Below, piece after piece: positions 54,291 through 63,145 of a stretch of DNA of 64,000 nucleotides. The notes beneath the pieces were generated by a model. That model did no database searches and was not told where the DNA came from. It saw only the letters and a list, made by a program, of their open reading frames with translations. This stretch comes from Rubrivivax sp. (GTDB lineage Bacteria; Pseudomonadota; Gammaproteobacteria; Burkholderiales; Burkholderiaceae_C), in assembly GCA_027487905.1 (NCBI GenBank), contig JAIYCR010000016.1, forward strand, positions 17,369 through 81,368, read 5' to 3'. The position numbers and the translations under genes were made by a program. Every line of letters begins with the position of its first letter. Position 1 is the first letter of the stretch.

Positions 54291-55901
54291 ATGCCGGAGT
54301 ACCTGCGGGCGCTGGTCTACCTGCTGCTGATCGGCGGAACAGTCTGGGTGGTGGCCGGCCAGCGCAGCCTGGGCCTGCCCAGCGCCGCCGCCGACTTCAG
54401 CCGGCGGCGCAATGTGTGGCTGCTGGCCACGCTGCTGGGCTTCCTGTCGCACAACTTCTGGATCTTCATGGCGGTGCTGGGCATCGTGCTCATCATCGCG
54501 GCGCGGCGCGAGCCCAACCTGGTGGCGCTCTACGGCGTGGTGCTGGTTGCCATTCCGCCCTTCTTCGCCGAGATCCCGGGCGCGCTGGGCATCGACCACC
54601 TGATCGCATTGGATGTTCCCCGCCTGCTCGGCCTGGTGCTGCTGCTGCCCGCCTGGTTCGTGCTGCGCGCGCGGCCGGACACCGACCGCTTCGGCAGCCT
54701 GCTGCCCGACCGCTTCCTGGCCGCCTACCTGGTGCTGTATTTCGCCGCCCAGGTGCCGCACGACAGCCTGACCAACTCCGTCCGGCTGGGCCTGGTCTAC
54801 CCCTTCCTCGAGATCTTCCTGCCCTACTACGTGGCCAGCCGCACGGTGCGCTCGGTGCAGGCCTTCCGCGACGTGGCCGCCACCTTCGCGGTGATGGGCA
54901 TGGTGCTCGCGCCCATCGCGGTCTTCGAGGTGCTGCGCAGCTGGCTGCTCTACTCGATGCTCGACGATGCGCTGCAGGTGCCCTGGCGCTTCGGCGCCTA
55001 CCTGTCGCGCGGCGAAGGCGGGCTGCTGCGGGCCCAGGCGAGCCTCGGGCATTCGCTGCTGCTGGGCTACACGATGACCATCGCGCTGCTGATGTTCACG
55101 CTGCTGCGCCCCAAGCGCGCCGGCACCGGCGCAGCGCACACGGCAAGGGGCCGCTCGGCCCCGTCGGGACGGCGGACGCCCACCGAGGGCATTCCCCGCT
55201 GGGCCTGGATGGCCGGTGCCACGGTGCTCGTGGCGGGGCTGATCGCCGCGCTGTCGCGCGGCCCGTGGCTGGGGGCGGTGGTGGGGCTGCTGGTGCTGGC
55301 AGTCACGGCGCCCCGGGCGATGTCGCGGCTGCTGCGCGTGGGCATCGGGGTAGCGGTGGCGGTGGTGGCGCTGCTGATGACGCCCATCGGCCAGGACATC
55401 CTGCAGTTCCTGCCTTTCGTGGGCACGGTGGACAGCTACAACGTCTCCTACCGGCAGCGGCTCATCGACGTGTCCATCGCGGTGGTGATGCAACGGCCCT
55501 TCTTCGGCGCCTACGACTTCATGTCCAACCCGCTGCTCGAGCAGATGCGCCAGGGCGAGGGGATCATCGACATCGTCAACTCCTACCTGGCCGTGGCACT
55601 GCGCAATGGCCTGGTCGGGCTGGGCCTGTACCTGGGCATCTTCGCCACCACGCTGTGGGGCCTGGTGCAGGCGCTGCGCGCGATGCCCGACAACACCGCC
55701 GACGAGCACCTCGTCGGCCGGGTGCTGCTGGCCACGCTGGTGGCGGTGATGCTCATCATCGCCACGGTGAGCTTCATCCTCATCGTGCCCATGCTGTGCT
55801 TCCTGCTGCTGGGCCTGGCCGTGGGCTACCGCCAGATGGTGCTGGCGCGCTGGCCCCTGCCGCGTGCCCTGCCCGCCGGGCGCTACGCGGCACGCCGCTG
55901 A
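54291..55901 (+). CDS. O-antigen ligase/polymerase-like membrane protein (Wzy/WaaL family)
   Basis: A 536-residue inner-membrane protein with about 11-12 hydrophobic segments and a large periplasmic loop near residues 380-440 (GQDILQFLPFVGTVDSYNVSYRQRLIDVSIAVVMQRPFFG), which has the Wzy_C-type R..L....... .PFFG pattern of O-antigen ligases and polymerases. In this cluster it most likely polymerises the EPS repeat units in the periplasm. A basic cytosolic loop (GRSAPSGRRTP) lies between transmembrane segments. The start at 54291 is 6 bases after epsG and the stop 5 bases before the glycosidase gene, so they form one operon. Confidence 0.85.
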   Translation: MPEYLRALVYLLLIGGTVWVVAGQRSLGLPSAAADFSRRRNVWLLATLLGFLSHNFWIFMAVLGIVLIIAARREPNLVALYGVVLVAIPPFFAEIPGALGIDHLIALDVPRLLGLVLLLPAWFVLRARPDTDRFGSLLPDRFLAAYLVLYFAAQVPHDSLTNSVRLGLVYPFLEIFLPYYVASRTVRSVQAFRDVAATFAVMGMVLAPIAVFEVLRSWLLYSMLDDALQVPWRFGAYLSRGEGGLLRAQASLGHSLLLGYTMTIALLMFTLLRPKRAGTGAAHTARGRSAPSGRRTPTEGIPRWAWMAGATVLVAGLIAALSRGPWLGAVVGLLVLAVTAPRAMSRLLRVGIGVAVAVVALLMTPIGQDILQFLPFVGTVDSYNVSYRQRLIDVSIAVVMQRPFFGAYDFMSNPLLEQMRQGEGIIDIVNSYLAVALRNGLVGLGLYLGIFATTLWGLVQALRAMPDNTADEHLVGRVLLATLVAVMLIIATVSFILIVPMLCFLLLGLAVGYRQMVLARWPLPRALPAGRYAARR

Positions 55902-55906
55902 CGGCC

Positions 55907-58513
55907 ATGCAGCGCCCTGCAACCACCCGCCGGCGGCTCCTGGGCTGGGTGCTCGGGCTGGCGGGCCTGTTCAGCAACGGCGCGTTCGCCCAGGCCCTGA
56001 GCCTGACGGTGGACGACGACAGCTCGCTGCCGCGCCTCCTCAAGGGTGGCGAGGTGGTGCAGATCCGCTACCAGTTCTGGGGGGCGAACTGGGCCTGGGC
56101 CGGCCAGGACTCCAGGCCATCCCAGGTGCGCGGCCTGGAGCGGCGCTTCGAGGGCCGCAACGAGACCCTGGGCACGCAGATGACCGGGGAGGTCAGCGCC
56201 CCGTCCGCGGACAGCCTGCAGTGGCGCTGGACCTTCGAAGCCCGGCGCGCCGTCAAGCCCGTCATTGGCGGCGGCATCGAGTTCGACTTCGACCTGCAGG
56301 CCCTGGGTGCGGCGATGGGCGAGCCCGCACTGCTGCCCGAACGCCGGGGCTGGACCTGGGGCCGGCCGGGCGGCGAGCGGGTGGAACTTCGATTCGACCC
56401 GCCACTGGCCGATGTCGCCTTCGAAGGGGGCCGCAAGAACCGCATCCGCGCCTTCTTCTACAAGGACGCGATCGCCGCCGGCACCATCGAGCACAGCGCG
56501 ATGATGACGGTCTCCGGCGGTGCCCGGGTGCAGCCGCCGGACAGCGTGCGGCTGGGTCTGGCCGGTGCGCCGCAGTGGCCGGTGCTGCGCATGGACAGCG
56601 CCGACGTGGGCATCGACCTGTCCTTCCTGAACGCAGCCGACCGCCCGGCGGGCAAGCTCGGTGCGATTCGTGCAGAAGGCGACCGTCTGGTGCTGCCCGA
56701 CGGCACGCCGGTGCGCTTCTGGGGCACCAACCTCGCCGCGGCCGCGCTCTTCTCCACGCCCCGCGAGCAGGTGGCCGCGCAGGCCCGCCGCCTGGCCCGC
56801 CTGGGTTTCAACCTCGTGCGCATCCACCACCACGATTCCCCGTGGACCTACCCCAACCTCTTCGGCGACCCGGCGGGGCCGGGCACCCGGCGCATCGACC
56901 CGAAAAGCCGGGATGCGCTGGACTGGTGGATCAAGTGCCTGCAGGACGAGGGCATCCGCATCTGGCTGGACCTGCATGTGCAGCGCCATGTGAAGGCGGC
57001 CGACGGCATCGACTTCTTCGACGAACTGCCGCGCGCCTACGACCACGGCCACCGCGACATCAAGGGCTTCAGCCACATCAACCGCAGCCTGCAGGCGGCG
57101 ATGGACGAGTTCGCCGCGGCCTACCTGAGCGCGGTGAACCCCTACACCCGTCGCAGCCTGCTGGACGACCCCGCGGTGCTCGCCGTTCAGGTGACCAACG
57201 AGAACGACATCACCCACCACTTCGGCAACTCGCTGCTGCCGGACAAGAACGTGCCGCGGCACAACGCCCTGTACATGGCCGCCGCGGAACGATTCGCCGC
57301 CCAGCACCGGCTGCCCCGTGACCGGGTGTGGCGCAGCTGGGAGGCCGGGCCGTCCAAGCTCTTCCTCAACGACCTGGAAGCGAGCTTCCACCGCGAGCGC
57401 ATCGCCCGCCTGCGCGCGCTCGGGCTGAAGGCGCCGCTGAGCACGACGAGCCAGTGGGGCGACAGCCCGCTGAGTTCGCTGCCGGCGCTGACGCTGGGCG
57501 AGATCATCGACGTGCACAGCTACGGTCGGCGCGGCGAGCTCGACCGCAACCCGGCGCTGCAAGGCGGCCTGACCCATTTCATCTCGACCAGCCAGCTCAT
57601 CGGCCGCCCGCTGACGGTGTCCGAATGGAACATGGGCAGCTTTCCGACGCCCGACCGCCACACGCTGCCGCTCTACCTGGCCGCCACCGGCGCGCACCAG
57701 GGGTGGGACAGCCTCATCCAGTACGCCTACTCGCAGATGCCCTTGCGCAACGATGGCGGCACCGACGGCTGGAGCATGTTCAACGACCCGGCCATGGTCG
57801 TGCCCATGGCAGCGGCTGCGCTGATGTACCGCCAGGGCCATCTGAAGGAAGCCCGCAGCACGGTGGCCTTCATGCCCACCCCTGTCCAGCTCTTCTCCAC
57901 CGACCTTGCCTCGGCCAACGCCCCGGCGCTTCGCCTGGCGGCCGAACGCAGCCGGCTCGTCGTGGGAATGCCGGCCACGCCGGAGCTTGCCTGGCTGCGT
58001 CCGGACACGGTGCCCGCGGGCGCGCAGCGCCTGGTCGACCCGCTCAGAGGCGAGGCGCCGCCGTCGGCCACGCGCATCGTCACCGACACCGGCGAGGCCG
58101 TGCGCGACTGGGGCCAGGGCAGCTACACCATCGACACCCCCCGCAGCCAGGGCGCGGTGGGCTTCATCGGAGGCCGGCGCATCGAACTGGCCGACATCGC
58201 CTTCGAACTGGAAAGCCCCAACGCCAGCGTGAGCGTGCACAGCCTGGATGGCCGCCCGATCGCGCAATCGCGCGAACTGCTGGTGGCGCTGAGCGCGGTC
58301 AACCTGCCCGCCGGGGACGGCAAGGCGGGCTTCCGCTCCCAGCCACTGGGAGGAGAGTTGAGCATCCGCGCCCCCGCCGGCCTCAGGCCGAGCGTGGCCG
58401 CCGAGGGCCGAAGCGCGCTGGCGCCCAGCGCCTGGTCCTATGCGGAGGGCCGCTACCGGCTGGCCCTGGGCACCGCCACCGGCGCCCGGTGGATCCTGCT
58501 GCGCGCCCCGTGA
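55907..58513 (+). CDS. Secreted clan GH-A-like glycoside hydrolase of the EPS operon
   Basis: An 868-residue protein with a signal peptide (about 1-29; the RRR before the hydrophobic part could make it Tat-like). Residues about 30-230 form an all-beta region. Residues about 250-640 look like a TIM-barrel glycosidase: LVLPDGTPVRFWGTNLAAAALFS, LGFNLVRIHHHDSPWTYP, then the acid/base candidate Glu432 in QVTNENDITHHF and nucleophile candidate Glu573 in LTVSEWNMG, spaced as in retaining clan GH-A enzymes. The C-terminal 220 residues are beta-rich. It could cut or trim the EPS in the periplasm or outside, or help release it. I do not recognise the exact family and no substrate can be read. Confidence 0.8.
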   Translation: MQRPATTRRRLLGWVLGLAGLFSNGAFAQALSLTVDDDSSLPRLLKGGEVVQIRYQFWGANWAWAGQDSRPSQVRGLERRFEGRNETLGTQMTGEVSAPSADSLQWRWTFEARRAVKPVIGGGIEFDFDLQALGAAMGEPALLPERRGWTWGRPGGERVELRFDPPLADVAFEGGRKNRIRAFFYKDAIAAGTIEHSAMMTVSGGARVQPPDSVRLGLAGAPQWPVLRMDSADVGIDLSFLNAADRPAGKLGAIRAEGDRLVLPDGTPVRFWGTNLAAAALFSTPREQVAAQARRLARLGFNLVRIHHHDSPWTYPNLFGDPAGPGTRRIDPKSRDALDWWIKCLQDEGIRIWLDLHVQRHVKAADGIDFFDELPRAYDHGHRDIKGFSHINRSLQAAMDEFAAAYLSAVNPYTRRSLLDDPAVLAVQVTNENDITHHFGNSLLPDKNVPRHNALYMAAAERFAAQHRLPRDRVWRSWEAGPSKLFLNDLEASFHRERIARLRALGLKAPLSTTSQWGDSPLSSLPALTLGEIIDVHSYGRRGELDRNPALQGGLTHFISTSQLIGRPLTVSEWNMGSFPTPDRHTLPLYLAATGAHQGWDSLIQYAYSQMPLRNDGGTDGWSMFNDPAMVVPMAAAALMYRQGHLKEARSTVAFMPTPVQLFSTDLASANAPALRLAAERSRLVVGMPATPELAWLRPDTVPAGAQRLVDPLRGEAPPSATRIVTDTGEAVRDWGQGSYTIDTPRSQGAVGFIGGRRIELADIAFELESPNASVSVHSLDGRPIAQSRELLVALSAVNLPAGDGKAGFRSQPLGGELSIRAPAGLRPSVAAEGRSALAPSAWSYAEGRYRLALGTATGARWILLRAP

Positions 58514-58514
58514 T

Positions 58515-59288
58515 TCAGCGGGACCCGCTCGCCGCCCGTGCGGCCACCGAGCCCACCGCTTCGGTGGGCATGAACAGCGCATTGCGCGGAATGGTGAAGC
58601 GGGCGCCATGGGGCGCCGTCCACTGCAGGCGCAAGGCACCCGAGGCTGCGTCGACGCGGTCCCAGGCGACGGTGACCGGATAGAAGCGCCCGGCGGCCAG
58701 TTCGATGGGCGGCGGCTCGCCGGCCACGCCCGGTCCGGCCAGCGCCTGTCCGGCCACTTCGATGGCCACCCCGGCAGGTTCGGCGTGGAAGCGGTAGCGG
58801 CCGGTGAGCGGCGCGCGCACCCAGCCCGTCCAGCGAACCGAGCGAGGTGCGGCCGTCTGATCAGCCGGCCAGTCGAGCCGGCTGTCGAAATCAAGTGTCG
58901 CGTCGGTGCGCACCAGCAAGGGGTCGCCACGCCAGGCGGTGCGGGCGAAGTATTCGCCACGCAGGCCCACGCCGACGGCGTTCGCGCCCGAGCACACCTG
59001 GGCCCGCCAATCGGCCCGCTCGACCTCCACCTGGCTGAGCCCGCTGACGTGCGCCTTCAGGCTGCCGTTCGAAGCGGGGTTGGACGCACGGTCGGAGGCG
59101 GGGTTGGACGCGGGGTTGGACGCTGCAGGCGCGGGCCACAGCCACGCCCCGGCCGTCACCGCAGCCAGCACCGCAAGGGCCGCCGCCAGCGCAGGCACAC
59201 CCGCGAAGGCGCCCCCGGGGCCGGACGTCCCGCGCGGGGGGCTGGACTGGGCGCTGCCGGGCGGAGAATTCATCGTCGAAACCATCAT
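58515..59288 (-). CDS. PA14-domain protein with N-terminal membrane anchor
   Basis: A 257-residue protein with an N-terminal hydrophobic segment (about 30-52, FAGVPALAAALAVLAAVTAGAWLW) acting as signal anchor, then a repetitive NPAS linker and a PA14 domain (about 108-240): VGLRGEYFARTAWRGDPLLVRTDATLDFDSRLDWP, SVRWTGWVRAPLTGRYRFHAEP and LEAAGRFYPVTV-like strands. PA14 domains bind carbohydrates and are common in glycosidases and adhesins. It converges on the EPS glycosidase with one base between the stops, so it is a likely accessory of the polymer. Function is unknown. Confidence 0.78.
   Translation of the reverse strand: MMVSTMNSPPGSAQSSPPRGTSGPGGAFAGVPALAAALAVLAAVTAGAWLWPAPAASNPASNPASDRASNPASNGSLKAHVSGLSQVEVERADWRAQVCSGANAVGVGLRGEYFARTAWRGDPLLVRTDATLDFDSRLDWPADQTAAPRSVRWTGWVRAPLTGRYRFHAEPAGVAIEVAGQALAGPGVAGEPPPIELAAGRFYPVTVAWDRVDAASGALRLQWTAPHGARFTIPRNALFMPTEAVGSVAARAASGSR
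59074..59121. repeat. 12-bp tandem repeat inside the PA14 gene
   Basis: Four consecutive 12-base units; units 1, 3 and 4 are GCGGGGTTGGAC and unit 2 is diverged. On the minus strand each encodes four residues (NPAS, DRAS), so copy-number change would lengthen or shorten the linker between anchor and PA14 domain without a frameshift. Confidence 0.8.
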
Positions 59289-59423
59289 GGCCTGATTGGA
59301 ACGCGGGGGGCTCCGGTTTTCGATTCAGGGGGGTTCAAAAGTAAGCAGACGTCGTCGAGGACGGGATGACCCTGACACCTGGTTGCGATTGCAGGCCTTC
59401 CCGCCCCGTCGGAACGCGATCGC

Positions 59424-60638
59424 TCAGTCGCCGCGCGCCAGCGACGGCTTGACCCAGATCCAGGCGACCAGACCGATGCACAGGAAGCCGGCCGAGGCCA
59501 GCGCGAGCGCCACGGTGGAGTGCATGACCAGCGGCGCGATGGCACCGGCCACCAGGGCATTGGCCAGGCTGCCGATGGCGGCCTGCAGGCTGGAGGCCAT
59601 GCCACGCCGCTCGGGGACAAGGTCGAGCACCAGCAGCGTCACCACCGGCACCATCAGCGCCCAGCCGAAGGAGAAACCGGCGATGGGCAGCAGGGCCCAG
59701 GCCGCGCTCGGCTCGAAGGCCAGGTTCAGCGCCAGGTTGATCACGCTGACGGTCACCATGATCACGAAACCGTGTCGGATCTGGTGGCGCGGCTTGATCC
59801 GGCCGGCCAGCCGCCCGCTCAGCCAGGCACCGCCCATGATGCCGCCGATGGTCAGCATGAAGAACCAGAAGAACTGCGTGGGTGCGAGCTTGAGGTGCTC
59901 GCCCAGGAACACCGGCGCCGACAGCACGTAGAGGAACATGCCATTGAAGGGAATGCCGCTGGCCAAGGCCAGCAGCAGGAAGCGCCCGCTCGCGCCGAGC
60001 TGCCAGTAGCCGCGCATCAGGTTGCCGGCGCTGAAGCGCTGGCGGTCCTGCTCGTGAAGCGTCTCGGGCAGGAAGCGCCAGTTCGCGGTCCACAGCGCCA
60101 GTCCCACCACCGCCAGGAACCAGAAGATCGCGTGCCAGTTGCCGTGCACGAAGATCAGCCCACCCACCAGCGGCGCGATGGCCGGTGCCACGCCGAAGTA
60201 GATGGTCACCTGCGACATCACCCGCTGCGCATCGGCCGGCGGGTACATGTCGCGGATGACGGCCCGTGCCACCACCATGCCCGCGCCCGCGGACATGCCC
60301 TGCACGGCTCGCCAGAAGACGAGGGTGGCGATGTGGTCGGCCATCGCGCAACCCACGCTGGCCGCGGTGAACACTGCCACGCCCCACAGCACCACCGGGC
60401 GCCGCCCGAAGCTGTCGGACATGGCTCCGTGGAAGAGGTTCATCACCGCGAAGCCGAACAGATAGGCCGACAGCGTCTGCTGCATCTGCACCGGCGTGGC
60501 GCCGATGGACTGCGCGATGCCGGTGAAGGCCGGCAGGTAGGTGTCGATGGAGAACGGCCCGAGCATGCCCAGGCAGGCCAGCAGCAGCGCAAGCGTCCAA
60601 CGGGGCGCTGTCCAGAGTCGATCGGCGTCGGGGTTCAA
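59424..60638 (-). CDS. Bcr/CflA-family multidrug MFS exporter
   Basis: A 12-segment inner-membrane drug:H+ antiporter of the DHA1 Bcr/CflA group, 404 residues. Hallmarks are the first segment LALLLACLGMLGPFSIDTYLPAF, motif A GAMSDSFGRRPVVLWG, the RAVQGMSAGAGMVVARAVIRDMY segment (motif C region) and the central PETLHEQDR loop. The start is uncertain: TTG at 60638 gives a normal N-terminus, while the only upstream ATG (60725) would overlap the chemoreceptor gene by more than 50 bases. It follows that gene on the same strand after 35 bases. The 135-base gap beyond it toward the PA14 gene shows no gene. Confidence 0.85.
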   Translation of the reverse strand: MNPDADRLWTAPRWTLALLLACLGMLGPFSIDTYLPAFTGIAQSIGATPVQMQQTLSAYLFGFAVMNLFHGAMSDSFGRRPVVLWGVAVFTAASVGCAMADHIATLVFWRAVQGMSAGAGMVVARAVIRDMYPPADAQRVMSQVTIYFGVAPAIAPLVGGLIFVHGNWHAIFWFLAVVGLALWTANWRFLPETLHEQDRQRFSAGNLMRGYWQLGASGRFLLLALASGIPFNGMFLYVLSAPVFLGEHLKLAPTQFFWFFMLTIGGIMGGAWLSGRLAGRIKPRHQIRHGFVIMVTVSVINLALNLAFEPSAAWALLPIAGFSFGWALMVPVVTLLVLDLVPERRGMASSLQAAIGSLANALVAGAIAPLVMHSTVALALASAGFLCIGLVAWIWVKPSLARGD

Positions 60639-60673
60639 GCCCGCATTGTCGGCAATCGGCGCGCCGCTTCGCC

Positions 60674-62254
60674 TCAGGCGGCCACGCGGCCCGCATCCTG
60701 GGGCAGGTGGAAGATGCGCACGCACTCCCCGAGCTGGTGCGCCTGCTGGCTGAGCAGCGTGGCCGAGGCGGCCGATTCCTCGACCATCGCGGCGTTCTGC
60801 TGGGTGGTCTTGTCCAGTTCGGCCACCGCCTGGTTGACCTGTCCGATGCCCAGCGCCTGCTGCTCGGTCGCGTTGGTGATCTCCGCGATGAGCCGGCTCA
60901 CCCGGTCCACCGAGCCGACGATCTCGCGCATCGTGTCACCGGCCGCGCCCACGGTGCGCGAGCCATCGGCCACCTGCGACACCGACGCGCCGATCAAGGC
61001 CTTGATCTCGCGGGCCGCCGTCGAGCTGCGCTGGGCGAGCGCGCGCACCTCGCCGGCCACGACCGCGAAGCCGCGGCCGTGCTCACCCGCGCGGGCGGCC
61101 TCCACCGCAGCGTTCAGCGCGAGGATGTTGGTCTGGAAGGCAATGCCGTCGATCACCTGCACGATGTCGGCGATGCGCTGCGAGGCCTCGCGAATGGCCT
61201 GCATGGTCTGCACCACCTCGTTCATCGTCTGCCCACCGGCCACCGCCACGCGGCTGGCCTCCTGGGCCAGGTGGTTGGCCGAGCGGGCCGAATCGGCGTT
61301 CTGGCGGACGGTGCCCTCCAGTTCCTCGACCGAGGCGGCGGTCTGCTGCAGGCTGCTCGCCTGGTTCTCGGTGCGCCTGGACAGATCGTCCGCGCCACTG
61401 GCCACGTCCTGCGACGCATGACCGACACCGTCGACCTCCCGGCGCACGTCGCCCACCACCGCCTGCAGGTTCACGTTCAACTGGTTCACCGTGCGCAGCA
61501 GGCGGCCCACCTCGTCCTGGCGGCTGGTGGTCACCGTCTGGCTGAGATCGCCGGCGGCGATGCGTGCGGCGATGCGGGTCGCCTCGGCGAGCGGCTCGCG
61601 GATGGAGGCGATGAGCCACTGGCTGAGCGCCAGGCCCAGCACCAGCACGCCGGCCACCGCCGCCCCGGCCAACCATCCACCCGTCAGGCCCAGCAAGGCC
61701 GCTGCGGCGGCCAGCACCGGCAGCACCACCGCCAGGCGGATGCGACCGGGCACGCCGGGCTGCACGGCGCGGGCCAGCCGGGCGGACAAGCCCGTTCGCT
61801 GCACCGCGCCTTCGACCAGCACCGTGCGCCGGACGCCCGCGACGGCCTCCTCGCGCATGCGGGCATACAGCGCCTCGGCCGAGCGCACCTGCTCGGCCGT
61901 CGGCTTGGTCCGCACCGACATGAAGCCCACCGCCGTCCCGTCCCGGACGACCGGCGTGACGTTGGCCATCACCCAGTAGTGGTCGCCGTTCTTCCGGCGG
62001 TTCTTCACGCAGGCCGACCAGGTGCGCCCGGCCTGCACCGTCGCCCAGAGGTCGCGGAAGGCCTCGGGGGGCATGTCCGGGTGCCGGACCAGGTTGTGAG
62101 GCTGTCCGACCAGTTCCTCGTGCGTGTAGCCGGAGACCTGCACGAAGGCCGGGTTGCAATAGGTGATCCGGCTTTGCAGATCGGTCGTGGACACCAGGCG
62201 CTCCCCTTCGGAAAGGGGGTATTCGCACTGGGTCACCGGAAGGTTCTCCCGCAT
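60674..62254 (-). CDS. Aer-like methyl-accepting chemotaxis protein
   Basis: A 526-residue chemoreceptor. A cytosolic PAS domain at the N-terminus (about 15-125, [39 protein letters not shown]) is of the Aer/energy-taxis kind, probably with a flavin or haem cofactor. Two closely spaced transmembrane segments (about 165-205) are followed by HAMP (about 205-260) and the signalling domain with the highly conserved hairpin tip [30 protein letters not shown]. No large periplasmic domain exists, so it senses an internal signal such as redox state. AAAGGAG (reverse of 62263-62269) at 8-base spacing supports the ATG at 62254. Confidence 0.92.
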   Translation of the reverse strand: MRENLPVTQCEYPLSEGERLVSTTDLQSRITYCNPAFVQVSGYTHEELVGQPHNLVRHPDMPPEAFRDLWATVQAGRTWSACVKNRRKNGDHYWVMANVTPVVRDGTAVGFMSVRTKPTAEQVRSAEALYARMREEAVAGVRRTVLVEGAVQRTGLSARLARAVQPGVPGRIRLAVVLPVLAAAAALLGLTGGWLAGAAVAGVLVLGLALSQWLIASIREPLAEATRIAARIAAGDLSQTVTTSRQDEVGRLLRTVNQLNVNLQAVVGDVRREVDGVGHASQDVASGADDLSRRTENQASSLQQTAASVEELEGTVRQNADSARSANHLAQEASRVAVAGGQTMNEVVQTMQAIREASQRIADIVQVIDGIAFQTNILALNAAVEAARAGEHGRGFAVVAGEVRALAQRSSTAAREIKALIGASVSQVADGSRTVGAAGDTMREIVGSVDRVSRLIAEITNATEQQALGIGQVNQAVAELDKTTQQNAAMVEESAASATLLSQQAHQLGECVRIFHLPQDAGRVAA

Positions 62255-62295
62255 GATCGGGGCTCCTTTTGAAGGCTGGATGGTCAAAGCGACGC

Positions 62296-62383
62296 GGTTC
62301 AGTGTGAACCTTTGCGCAGGGGGCCATCCCCAGTTCAGGGGAGCAATCACCGCCCAATTCCTTGTTCGGCGAAGGGAATTCCC
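62296..62383. promoter_or_regulatory. Perfect palindromes in the chemoreceptor/dioxygenase divergent gap
   Basis: GGTTCA-GTG-TGAACC (62296-62310) and GGGAATTCCC (62374-62383) are perfect dyads in the 156-base gap between two divergent genes. They look like operator sites; no matching regulator gene is in the window. Promoter hexamers could not be assigned with confidence. Confidence 0.35.
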
Positions 62384-62410
62384 GGTGCCAGCGTGCGAAA
62401 GGATTCACCC

Positions 62411-63103
62411 ATGCAGCGACGTTCCATGCTCCGGCGCGCAGGCCTTGCAGCGCTGACCGCCGGCGGCGTGCCCGGCCTGGTGCCCGGTGTGTCCTCCGGC
62501 CAAGCGACCGCCGCCACCCCGGCGTCCGCCCCGCCCGCGGTGCTGCCGCCCGTCTCCGAAGGCCCGTTCTACCCAAGCGCCGCCTGGCGCGCGGCCTGGA
62601 CGGACTGGGACGCCGACCTCACCCGGGTGGAACACCGAAGCGACGCGCCTCGCGCCCGCGGCGAGGCCCTGGGCCTGGAGGCCCGCGTGGTGGACAGCCG
62701 CGGCCGCGCGATCGACCGCGCCGAGGTGGAGATCTGGCAATGCGATGCACTGGCCGTCTATCACCACCCCCGAGTCACCCTCCTGCCGGGGCGTTTCGAT
62801 CCTGGGTTCGCAGGCTTCGGCGCCACGCGCAGCCTGGCGGACGGCACGGCGCGCTTTCGCACCATCCGGCCGGTGGCCTACCCGGGTCGCACGCCGCACA
62901 TCCATCTCAAGCTTCGGCACCCAAGCTTCGGTGAGATCACCAGCCAGCTCTTCGTGCGCGGTGAACCGGGCAATGCCGGCGACTTCCTCTGGCAGCGCCT
63001 GTCGGCTGCCGAGCGCGACGCGGTGGACCTGTCGCTGCAGCCGGCCCCCGCGGGCACCGACCTGCGCTGGATCGCCCGGCCACGGCTGGTGGTTCCAGCC
63101 TGA
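62411..63103 (+). CDS. Secreted intradiol ring-cleavage dioxygenase-like protein
   Basis: A 230-residue protein with a Tat-like signal (QRRSMLRRAGLAALTAGG) and an intradiol dioxygenase fold (about 55-220). Candidate ligands of the Fe(III) site are Tyr in ALAVYHHP, Tyr in RPVAYPGRTPHIH, and the two His of HIHLKL, the usual 2-Tyr/2-His set. EVEIWQCDALAVYH and FRTIRPVAYPGRTPHIH are characteristic of the protocatechuate 3,4-dioxygenase beta-like branch. It is shorter than PcaH and exported, like other orphan intradiol proteins of unknown aromatic substrate. Start set at the ATG at 62411, before the twin Arg; a weak AAAGGA site lies upstream. Confidence 0.87.
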   Translation: MQRRSMLRRAGLAALTAGGVPGLVPGVSSGQATAATPASAPPAVLPPVSEGPFYPSAAWRAAWTDWDADLTRVEHRSDAPRARGEALGLEARVVDSRGRAIDRAEVEIWQCDALAVYHHPRVTLLPGRFDPGFAGFGATRSLADGTARFRTIRPVAYPGRTPHIHLKLRHPSFGEITSQLFVRGEPGNAGDFLWQRLSAAERDAVDLSLQPAPAGTDLRWIARPRLVVPA

Positions 63104-63145
63104 GATCAGGCCCGGCCCGCCGGTGCGGCCGAGCGAATCGATCGT

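Noticed and set aside
55883..58960. 1025-codon open frame on the minus strand opposite the EPS glycosidase
   Set aside because: Same type of antisense shadow; the plus-strand frame has signal peptide and catalytic motifs.
62255..62330. FliA promoter for the chemoreceptor
   Set aside because: Best element (CAAAGGTT / GTCGCTTT) matches the -10 consensus poorly and spacing is off.
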